From a virus, in IMG/VR virus record IMGVR_UViG_3300031566_000075, positions 1 through 47,152 of that record: DNA of 47,152 nt. One strand, 5' to 3'. Below, in pieces: positions 1-6,607 of the stretch. Position 1 is the first letter of the stretch. Each line of letters starts with the position of its first letter. Position numbers and translations under genes: made by a program. The notes beneath the pieces were generated by a model. The model worked only from the letters and a program-made list of their open reading frames with translations. It was not told the DNA's origin and searched no databases.

Positions 1-471
1 GAGGATTCGGACAACCTAACTGGTGGTTGGGGTTCCCTACTAACATTTCCACGGGTGTATGCCTATATCATAGAGGTAATTGTTACTGCTACTACAGCCT
101 ACCTTGCTACTGATATTGGTCAGGTATGTACTGAGAGTTCCGATGTGGGAGTAATCCGTGAGATTAGCCGAAAACTTCTAACTATTGGTGGAACTGGTAA
201 GCTGTTTGTGGAGATGCAGTCATCCGGAGATACCTACCCAACTTCTGGTGCCGCAATAACAACCACAACTGGAACCGGTGCAGGCACACAAGTTGGTGCA
301 GGTAGAATTCCCAACTGGGTTAGTGGTGGACTAACAATGGTTCGTAGGTTCTCCACACCCAAACGATACATCAGACTTGGTAAAGATGCTCCTAATGGTG
401 GGAACTTCGGTGATGTAGATGTTCTGGTTACTGGTTCCCAACATAGCTACGTTAATAACCTATACAGATAA
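1..471 (+). CDS. Head decoration-like protein, copy B1 (5' truncated by window)
   Basis: The reading frame is open from base 1 and ends at 471, so about 156 residues of the C-terminal part are present. It aligns residue for residue with the complete 241-residue protein at 44158-44883 from its residue 85 onward, so about 84 residues lie outside the window. Shared landmarks are DVGVIR-ISRKLLT, KLFVEMQ, an NW-SGGLTMVRRFSTPKRYIRLG block and an identical VNNLYR end. The C-terminal RYIRLG...DVDVLVTG pattern resembles Bbp16-type capsid-stabilising proteins, but that is a layout resemblance rather than a firm family call. The related full copy follows the major capsid gene, which supports a role on the capsid surface. 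Confidence 0.75.
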   Translation, partial: EDSDNLTGGWGSLLTFPRVYAYIIEVIVTATTAYLATDIGQVCTESSDVGVIREISRKLLTIGGTGKLFVEMQSSGDTYPTSGAAITTTTGTGAGTQVGAGRIPNWVSGGLTMVRRFSTPKRYIRLGKDAPNGGNFGDVDVLVTGSQHSYVNNLYR

Positions 472-482
472 GGAGGAATAAA

Positions 483-938
483 ATGCCTTTTGATGCTAAT
501 TTAGTTCTAGCCGATACAACCGCTGATTGGACTTATGCCAACCTAGATAGTTATGGCTCTCCAACCAGCACAACTAGAAATGATGGAGGCTTCGTAGTCA
601 TTGATACCCTTGCTCTTGGTGGACTAGCAGCCAAGGGTATGTGTGCGGTATTTATTGCCGATGCGGCTGCGGCCGTCGCAAGTGATGCCCTCACCCTTAT
701 AATTGAGGGTAGTGATACCGAAGCATTTACTACTGGTGACCTAGAAGCCCTAGCAGCCTTTGGTGTGGATGGTGCAGTTGGCTCAGGTATCATAGATGGT
801 GACGAGACACCGTGTACCATAGTCCGTCTATTCAATACTAACAGGAGGTATATCCGAGCCAAGGCTACTTGTGTTGCCGATGATGACTTCAAAACCTGCC
901 AAGTTTTCCTGGCTCCATGGGGATATGTAACAATTTAG
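483..938 (+). CDS. Head decoration-like protein, copy B2
   Basis: A 151-residue beta-rich protein with RBS AAGGAGG about 7 bases before the ATG, 11 bases after the previous stop. It is a close paralogue of 44895-45356: both start MPFDANLVLADTTADWTYAN, share LALGGLAAKGMCAVFIAD and end in VFLAPWGYVT. It also shares the MP-DANLVL start and a late RRYIR segment with the neighbouring larger decoration-like protein at 44158-44883, so the two genes inside each module are probably themselves ancient duplicates. Likely a virion surface or cement protein. No signal peptide or membrane segment. Confidence 0.75.
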   Translation: MPFDANLVLADTTADWTYANLDSYGSPTSTTRNDGGFVVIDTLALGGLAAKGMCAVFIADAAAAVASDALTLIIEGSDTEAFTTGDLEALAAFGVDGAVGSGIIDGDETPCTIVRLFNTNRRYIRAKATCVADDDFKTCQVFLAPWGYVTI

Positions 939-953
939 GAAAGGAGGGCTATT

Positions 954-2405
954 ATGGCTGATGTAAAAGCAATTACCCTTGAGGCCGGGTATATCACCAT
1001 ACGTGGTGATTCCGGGCCAGGAACAAAGTACAATGTACGGAAGATATTGGATGGTATCACCAACACCTATTATACTGGTGATTCTACCATCTACATCACT
1101 GATACCTATGTAGGGGTAGAGGTAGCCTCCCACAAGTCAGCACGGGTGGAGTTAACCTACGCCCCTGCAACTGCTGGTACAGCCTGTCCCATAGCCATCG
1201 TTGGTAAACTAACATTGGACGGAGACCTCACGGCTGCCAATGCCTACCCTGGTATGGGTTGGGGTATCCAAGGTCAAGTCCATGTTGCTACTGGTAGTAC
1301 CATAGATGGTTCCACTTATGGTGACCCAGGAGCCATCTATGCTGGTGTTCGTGGTGTCCTAACTGACACAGGGACTTCCACCTACACTAAGGGTATCTTA
1401 ACCTGCTTCTTTGGTGATATACAAATAACCCAAAATGCCTCGCTTGGTGCCAACTTCAAGGTCTACGGTATGTACCTATATCTCTACAATGCTGCGGGTA
1501 ATACCAACGTGGATGCGTTACTTGCTCTGGATAAACATGCCAGTGCTACTGCATCCACTATTGAGAAGGGTATATACATAAGATGTGGTATGACCACAGC
1601 CATTGATATTGACCCACAGGCTGGTGCCATAACTACAGGCATAGACTTAGGTACCATGGTCACAGGCATAGACTTTACTGGTACTATCACAGGCCATGGC
1701 ATTGATTTTTCGGACATCACCATATCTCCCGATGCTACTGGTTCTGCTGGGCCCTGTCTGATAAGGGCAGGTACTTATGGTGACCCTGCCACCACAACTT
1801 TTGTAGAGAACTCCAGTGCATACCAAGGTGGTCTGATTAGGCTGTATGGTGCCACTTCTGGTTCTGGCTCAAGCTATGATAGAGGAATATTCGTCTGTCT
1901 GGTAACAACTGGAACTAAGGGTATATTCCCTATAGCTGGTTTAGCTGAAGTAAGAAACCAAGCTGGTGATGGTCCAACATCAGTAGGGGCTGCCCAATTT
2001 ATTTGTGATTTACACACCACAGGTGCCAAACTGGCTGGACTTACTGGTTTCAGTGGTATGTTTGCTGCCTGGCTTAAGATTACTGCCATTGATGGAGCTA
2101 CTATTGCAGCTACAGCGAGGGCTGCACCACTCTGGCTGGACAACCAGCTATACGGTGCCAATGCCGCCGCCATAGGAGAGGAATATACCATCTTCTCTAC
2201 AACTGGTGGTTCTGTACCAAAAGCCTGGGCATCATTTGAGACCACTGGTGCTGGTTGGGCTAATCTCTTTCACTTTGATGAGACCTGTTATAATGTAGTC
2301 CCAGTTGTGGCCACTGGTTGTACCATAGCTGAGGGTGATGTCCCTTACCTTAGGGTATTACTAAATGCTACCTTATATGGTATTCCGTTAATTGAGATTG
2401 TTTAG
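954..2405 (+). CDS. Beta-rich virion surface protein, copy B3
   Basis: A 483-residue protein, rich in Gly, Thr, Ala and Ile, with RBS AGGAAAGGAGGG before the ATG. Its start (AITLEAGYITIRGDSGPGTK) matches the start of the protein at 45372-46757 (ALTVANDGYLTVRTNAGPPT), and both carry A-LW-DNQL near the C terminus. The middles have diverged strongly. Alternating short beta-like segments of the form Y-GV-G...GI...G recur along the chain, suggesting a beta-helix or beta-sandwich stack. Most likely a capsid fibre or exposed decoration protein; receptor or surface adhesion would be a guess. Confidence 0.7.
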   Translation: MADVKAITLEAGYITIRGDSGPGTKYNVRKILDGITNTYYTGDSTIYITDTYVGVEVASHKSARVELTYAPATAGTACPIAIVGKLTLDGDLTAANAYPGMGWGIQGQVHVATGSTIDGSTYGDPGAIYAGVRGVLTDTGTSTYTKGILTCFFGDIQITQNASLGANFKVYGMYLYLYNAAGNTNVDALLALDKHASATASTIEKGIYIRCGMTTAIDIDPQAGAITTGIDLGTMVTGIDFTGTITGHGIDFSDITISPDATGSAGPCLIRAGTYGDPATTTFVENSSAYQGGLIRLYGATSGSGSSYDRGIFVCLVTTGTKGIFPIAGLAEVRNQAGDGPTSVGAAQFICDLHTTGAKLAGLTGFSGMFAAWLKITAIDGATIAATARAAPLWLDNQLYGANAAAIGEEYTIFSTTGGSVPKAWASFETTGAGWANLFHFDETCYNVVPVVATGCTIAEGDVPYLRVLLNATLYGIPLIEIV

Positions 2406-2414
2406 GAGGATGGT

Positions 2415-2504
2415 ATGCCAAAGAAATTGGTGGAGAAACCTAAAGTACAACCCAAACCAGCAGTAGAGCTGGATGAGAATATGATTCCAATAAAGGAGAA
2501 GTAA
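2415..2504 (+). CDS. Small Lys/Pro-rich peptide, 29 aa (copy B4)
   Basis: ATG at 2415 follows an AGGAGG site at 2404-2409 and reads 29 codons (MPKKLVEKPKVQPKPAVELD...EK) to a TAA that overlaps the next ATG by one base. A positional equivalent of 24 residues with the same IS-PKKKEK-like ending lies at 46771-46845. Conservation of position, RBS and stop/start overlap in both modules supports real translation. Function unknown; it may serve mainly to couple translation. Confidence 0.55.
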   Translation: MPKKLVEKPKVQPKPAVELDENMIPIKEK

Positions 2505-2935
2505 TGAAACTTTCAAATGGTGAAGTCTTTGCAGCGTGGGATGGACTGGACAAAATAATGCAGGAGAAGCTACCTGTCAGGGTTAGCATGGGTCTAGCCA
2601 AAGTACGTACAGCCCTGTTCCCTGCATACAAGGAGATTTCTGAAGTCCGTGACTCCCTAATCAAGGTACATGGTGATAACCAGCCCAATGGACAAAAGGG
2701 ACTAACTGGTCCCAACAATCCAGATAAGAAACCTGTATCACCTGGATGGGATGCCTTCGTTGAAGCACATGGTATCCTAATGAATACCGAGAGGACTGAG
2801 GACTTCACCATTGGGAAAGTAAAACTCCCTGAGACAGTGGCCGCAACCTGTGATAAGTGTCACCACAATATGGATAGGCCATTTGAGATTGAGGGAGCGG
2901 TGGTACTAGCCCTTGAGAAATTCATAGAGGTGTAA
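2504..2935 (+). CDS. Conserved small phage protein (copy B5)
   Basis: A 143-residue protein, mostly helical (LDKIMQEKLPVRVSMGLAKV, then SEVRDSLIKVHG), with a late CDKCHH cluster. It resembles a common phage family whose members begin with an NGE-F---LDKL-KE-LPVK-SY-LAKL pattern and sit near head-completion genes; no function is known to me. The first 308 bases are about 98% identical to 46845-47152 (six differences counted). The start ATG overlaps the previous stop (TAATG). Confidence 0.7.
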   Translation: MKLSNGEVFAAWDGLDKIMQEKLPVRVSMGLAKVRTALFPAYKEISEVRDSLIKVHGDNQPNGQKGLTGPNNPDKKPVSPGWDAFVEAHGILMNTERTEDFTIGKVKLPETVAATCDKCHHNMDRPFEIEGAVVLALEKFIEV

Positions 2936-2936
2936 T

Positions 2937-3119
2937 ATGCCTACAGCAGTAGATAGATTAAGTAAGGATAGCTCAGATAGCCAGGTTAAGGCCGCTATTT
3001 CCGATTGTATAGCCACTGAGGTAAGAGGTGGTAGAGACCAGCAACAGGCTATAGCTATGTGCCACTCTATGGCTCGTGAGAAAACTGGTGGGCGTCCTGC
3101 TGCACCTAAAGGAGAATAA
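2937..3119 (+). CDS. Small virion-region protein, 60 aa
   Basis: Starts one base after the previous stop. The sequence has an AISDCIATEVRGG segment and a QQAIAMCHSMAREKTGG segment. The latter resembles the Q-A-IA-----AR-K-G motif seen in small phage proteins encoded near prohead genes. Unassigned function; the collinear position between two small genes and continuous coding support expression. Confidence 0.6.
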   Translation: MPTAVDRLSKDSSDSQVKAAISDCIATEVRGGRDQQQAIAMCHSMAREKTGGRPAAPKGE

Positions 3120-3121
3120 CA

Positions 3122-3382
3122 ATGCCGAGAAAAACATCACAGGATAGTATAGGAGTTGGTGTAAGTGATTATGGCCCAGCCGTAAGACTGGTAGATGAAG
3201 ATGGTGAAAGTCTGGTTGCTAAGGCAGAAGATGCTGTTAGGACTAAACCAGTTGGTCTTGGTGGTGATAGCTTAACTGATGTTTTGGGTGTGTTGGAGGA
3301 AATAAACGTAACACTTAAAACCACACACCTTGGACATGAATTACATTTATGGGAAGAGGAGGTAGAGCTTATAGAAGATTAG
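3122..3382 (+). CDS. Small acidic protein, 86 aa
   Basis: Starts three bases after the previous stop, with GGAG in the preceding codons. The C-terminal third (VLGVLEEINVTLKTTHLGHE then EEEVELIED) has the L--LEEI---LK pattern of a short helical hairpin common in small phage head-tail region proteins. No domain recognised. Probably a structural or assembly accessory. Confidence 0.55.
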   Translation: MPRKTSQDSIGVGVSDYGPAVRLVDEDGESLVAKAEDAVRTKPVGLGGDSLTDVLGVLEEINVTLKTTHLGHELHLWEEEVELIED

Positions 3383-3441
3383 TTGTTAATTGGCCTTTAA
3401 GTAGGATAGTTTAACTAATTAAAATTTAAGGAGAAGAACAA

Positions 3442-4071
3442 ATGTCGTTTTTAATGAAAGTAAGGCAAGTACTTGGTGGAAGTGCTGCGGTTGAGATGAG
3501 TGGTGATAAGAATGGTAATGCCTATATAGCACAGGCACTACCACCCTATGCAGTTTTGTGTGCTTCTGGAGCTAGTGTTAGGGTTGACTGTACCACTGCT
3601 GTTGCGGCAGTTGCAGCCATACCAACTACTACTGCCATGCTTACAGTTTGGAACGGTGATGCTACTAAGTCCTATATTATTGATAGGCTGTATGCACCAC
3701 AGTGGGAAGGTAATTCCACAACAATGGCATCCATAGCAATTATCTATTGTTTACATCCTGTTGGTATGGTACAACCAGGTGCCCAAGACCTTACACCTAA
3801 GAAGCTGAATGGGAATGGCAACTATGGTGGAAATGCCTGGTGTGATGTTGGACATACTGTAGTTAATAATGGTTGGGTCACTGCAGGAGGTATGACTCTA
3901 GGAACCCATGCTGATGATGCCGTTCCTGGTGCTGCCTATGTGGCCAACATAGATGGTAGAGTAGTTTTACCACCTAGAGCTGGGTTGTCTATGGTAGTTG
4001 TAACTGACCGTATTGCTACTAAGGTAAAGTGTGGTATGTCTTGGTTTGAAGTGGACCTAGATATAGCCTAA
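3442..4071 (+). CDS. Predicted beta-rich structural protein, 209 aa
   Basis: Preceded by AAGGAGAAGAACAA and a 59-base AT-rich gap. Ala/Val/Gly-rich with alternating hydrophobic strands (TTAMLTVWNGD, MASIAIIYCLH) and a late VLPPRAGLSMVVV strand, consistent with a jelly-roll or beta-sandwich. No family recognised. Position between head-module genes and the tail hub suggests a head-tail joining or virion surface role. An overlapping short frame at 3548-3736 is a shadow. Confidence 0.6.
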   Translation: MSFLMKVRQVLGGSAAVEMSGDKNGNAYIAQALPPYAVLCASGASVRVDCTTAVAAVAAIPTTTAMLTVWNGDATKSYIIDRLYAPQWEGNSTTMASIAIIYCLHPVGMVQPGAQDLTPKKLNGNGNYGGNAWCDVGHTVVNNGWVTAGGMTLGTHADDAVPGAAYVANIDGRVVLPPRAGLSMVVVTDRIATKVKCGMSWFEVDLDIA

Positions 4072-4082
4072 CTAGAATAGTA

Positions 4083-4105
4083 GGGAGGGGCTAACTACCC
4101 CTCCT
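4083..4105 (+). promoter_or_regulatory. Stem-loop just upstream of the hub-like gene
   Basis: Seven perfect pairs, GGAGGGG at 4084-4090 with CCCCTCC at 4098-4104, around a CTAACTA loop; a G-T pair can extend it. No U tract follows, so it is a poor intrinsic terminator. It ends 17 bases before the next ATG and contains a Shine-Dalgarno-like GGAGG in its 5' arm. It may mark an RNA processing point or modulate translation; not tested. Confidence 0.4.
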
Positions 4106-4121
4106 CTACTTGGGGAATAAT

Positions 4122-5345
4122 ATGCCACGAACAGTAGCTTTAGGGACTATAACCCAAGCCCTAATAGATACCCAAAGAGTTAGCGGTAGAGTTCCCTACA
4201 TCAAGATTTATATAAACTCTACCGACTATTCTTCCCGCCTCCTCTACTTAGAACACCATGAGGAAGCGTATAGGGATAGGGCTGTCATAGGACTATCCAA
4301 CCGTGATAATGCTTTGGATGCCCTAGACCTAGATGGGAAAGAGTTTGAGATTGGATATGGCTACGATACCACAGCACAGAGTGGTTCCACCACAGATAAG
4401 GTAGACACCGCTACACTTTGGGTTAAGTCCCACCAAATTATCTCCATTCAAGGAGAACGCATCTACCAAATATATGCGGAAGGCATGTGGATGTATCTCC
4501 GTGAGATGAAGGTAATTGCCGGAATAAATATTTGGAAAGCCAGTGTGGCTTATGTAGAGAACCAGACTGTTGGCCCAGTTACACCGAATGGGCATATCTA
4601 TAAATGTACCACGGCTGGGACTTCAGGTAGTAGTGAGCCTACCTGGCCCACCACCAGTGGAGAAACTGTTGAGGATAATACTGCTGTTTGGACTGAGGCT
4701 GGTTTAGCTTCTCCCTATTCCAACACCTTCAATGCCACCCATACAGTATATGGTTTAATTGAGCTTATTATAGAGGGAGCATTGGGCTGGACCCTCAGTG
4801 CCTTCGCTGGTACTCAGGATAGTATTATTAACTCCTTCAGTCCTGTATTTGATATTAACCAAATGCCATTTGAGAACGCCGCAGCCCTACTATATAGGTT
4901 GATATGGATGACCAAGTGTTACCTCCGAGCTAAAAATAGTAAGACCTTCCAGCTTGTGTATCCACAAACCACCGATACAGCAGATGAGACCTACTACTCA
5001 GACAAGGCCCACTGGTTCTTGGAGTATGTGGAGAAGTCTATCCTCCTTATACCCAATAGCATAGTGGTATTATGTAATCAGGACCCAACTGGTGAATGGA
5101 ATACAGCAGCATATCCAATAGTTGTAGGTACAGCCAAAGATGATGCTCAAATAGCCAAGTACCATGAGGTTATAGAAACCTTCAAAGCTGGTAGTATTAC
5201 TAGCCAAGCCAATGCTGACCTTAGGGCAGCTGCTATACTCAGCAAGTTAAAGTCCGAAATATTAGGTGGTAGACTGGTGATACCACACGATTCACAGGTA
5301 GAACCATATGATAAGGTGGAAATAGATGACCAGAGGGGACACTAA
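4122..5345 (+). CDS. Tail hub-like protein with inserted carbohydrate-binding-like module
   Basis: Start chosen at ATG 4122, which has GGGGA six bases upstream, rather than the in-frame TTG at 4110. About 407 residues. The middle (roughly residues 139-195) holds a module of the form W-----Y--G--V-P-G--Y-C---G-SG-SEP-WP, which recurs in phage tail proteins and resembles carbohydrate-binding inserts. The C-terminal end (VEPYDKVEIDDQRG) looks like the beta-strand region of hub or late-control D-type proteins. The gene stops there and the next starts in TAATG overlap, and the next protein's C-terminal half reads like the missing end of a hub. Role inferred: base of the tail. Confidence 0.55.
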   Translation: MPRTVALGTITQALIDTQRVSGRVPYIKIYINSTDYSSRLLYLEHHEEAYRDRAVIGLSNRDNALDALDLDGKEFEIGYGYDTTAQSGSTTDKVDTATLWVKSHQIISIQGERIYQIYAEGMWMYLREMKVIAGINIWKASVAYVENQTVGPVTPNGHIYKCTTAGTSGSSEPTWPTTSGETVEDNTAVWTEAGLASPYSNTFNATHTVYGLIELIIEGALGWTLSAFAGTQDSIINSFSPVFDINQMPFENAAALLYRLIWMTKCYLRAKNSKTFQLVYPQTTDTADETYYSDKAHWFLEYVEKSILLIPNSIVVLCNQDPTGEWNTAAYPIVVGTAKDDAQIAKYHEVIETFKAGSITSQANADLRAAAILSKLKSEILGGRLVIPHDSQVEPYDKVEIDDQRGH

Positions 5346-6607
5346 TGGCAACCGAAGAACAACTTTTATCTAATAATACAACACAATTCAGATTTGGTGT
5401 TATTCGTGTTGGGCAGCGTTTGACAGTAACCAACCGTGTAATTAGCAGACTATCTTTTAAGCTATTTAAGTCAGGAAGTCCTACTGGGAACGTAACCTAT
5501 ACTATCAGGAAAGTTTCTGACGATAGCTTATTAGCAAGTCAACTATTGATGGCTGCTAATAGTCTACAGACCACAACTACTTGGGAAGAACTTGTACTTA
5601 CAACTCCAATCTTTTGTAATGAAGAAGTGAGGATATTAGCAGAGTGTCCATCGGGCGACTTTCCTAATTTCGCAAATATAAGCTTTCAGGGAGCTCCTAG
5701 TACTAAAGATGGAGAGGAACAAACTTCTTATGTGACTGATTGGACTGACCATTCTACCTATGATTTGGCTTATATATACACATACACAGATGGAACGCCA
5801 TCAACTGTAACTACCCAGACAGTAACAAACATAGATGGAACTACAGCTACAGGTAACGGTAACATAACCAGTATAGGGAACAATAATCCCACAGCACACG
5901 GAGTTTGTTGGAATACTACTGGCACTCCTACAACTTCTGATAGCAAGACAGATGAGGGTGCAACTAGCTCAACTGGGGCTTTCACCACCAGTATGACAGG
6001 TCTAACAGCGGGAACAAAATACTATGTTAGGGCTTATGTCACCGCAGGTACTACAGCCTATGGTAATGAGGTAGTGTTCTGGGCTGATAAAGGCACTGTG
6101 TATCCTTCTGATGCCATTACCAGAGTCACTAACCTCATCCACCGCTACAATAGGGATGAAGGGGTATATGACCTTGAACTGGCTTTGGGTGAAGTAACCT
6201 CAGACTTTGGTCTACCTGAATGGTTATCCAAGCCACAACCCTCTACACCAGAGAAGGTAGTTGATGGTGCTGTTGTTGAGGAATCTGTACAGAAGGCAAT
6301 AGACAAGTTACTGAAAGGCCCAACACCTCCAATTACCGAGACTGGATTACCTGGTGTAACAATGCCATTTACCACCACGATGCCCACACCAGAAAAGATG
6401 GCTGAGCTTGCTGGTATGAGCCAAACGGTCTATGATAAGATAATTAAACAGGGAAAGGTAACAGAAGCATTGGAGGAGTTTGGCCCAATAACTGGTCCAG
6501 CCGACTTAGAGAAATTTAAGGCTAAGTACCCTGAGCTTGGGATAGGCCAGGGCATACCTAGTATTGGAACTCCTGAATATACACGATGGATGTTAGGACT
6601 GAAATGA
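5345..6607 (+). CDS. Tail protein with choice-of-anchor-like and Fn3-like domains
   Basis: 420 residues; the ATG overlaps the previous stop by one base. Residues about 10-140 form a beta-sandwich-like domain (ISRLSFKLFKSG, VTYTIRKVSDD, EVRILAECPSG). Residues about 155-245 match the widespread Fn3-like module with GNGNITSIG, GVCWNTTGTPT, GAFTTSMTGL and GTKYYVRAYVT. The segment AITRVTNLIHRYNRDEGVYD then LELALGEV resembles the terminal part of hub proteins. The last about 130 residues are Pro/Thr-rich then helical. It probably assembles with the preceding hub-like protein at the tail tip. Domain calls are from pattern recognition. Confidence 0.6.
   Translation: MATEEQLLSNNTTQFRFGVIRVGQRLTVTNRVISRLSFKLFKSGSPTGNVTYTIRKVSDDSLLASQLLMAANSLQTTTTWEELVLTTPIFCNEEVRILAECPSGDFPNFANISFQGAPSTKDGEEQTSYVTDWTDHSTYDLAYIYTYTDGTPSTVTTQTVTNIDGTTATGNGNITSIGNNNPTAHGVCWNTTGTPTTSDSKTDEGATSSTGAFTTSMTGLTAGTKYYVRAYVTAGTTAYGNEVVFWADKGTVYPSDAITRVTNLIHRYNRDEGVYDLELALGEVTSDFGLPEWLSKPQPSTPEKVVDGAVVEESVQKAIDKLLKGPTPPITETGLPGVTMPFTTTMPTPEKMAELAGMSQTVYDKIIKQGKVTEALEEFGPITGPADLEKFKAKYPELGIGQGIPSIGTPEYTRWMLGLK

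Noticed and set aside
4083-4105. Intrinsic terminator
   Set aside because: The GC-rich stem is good, but no U run follows and it lies within a run of co-directional virion genes.
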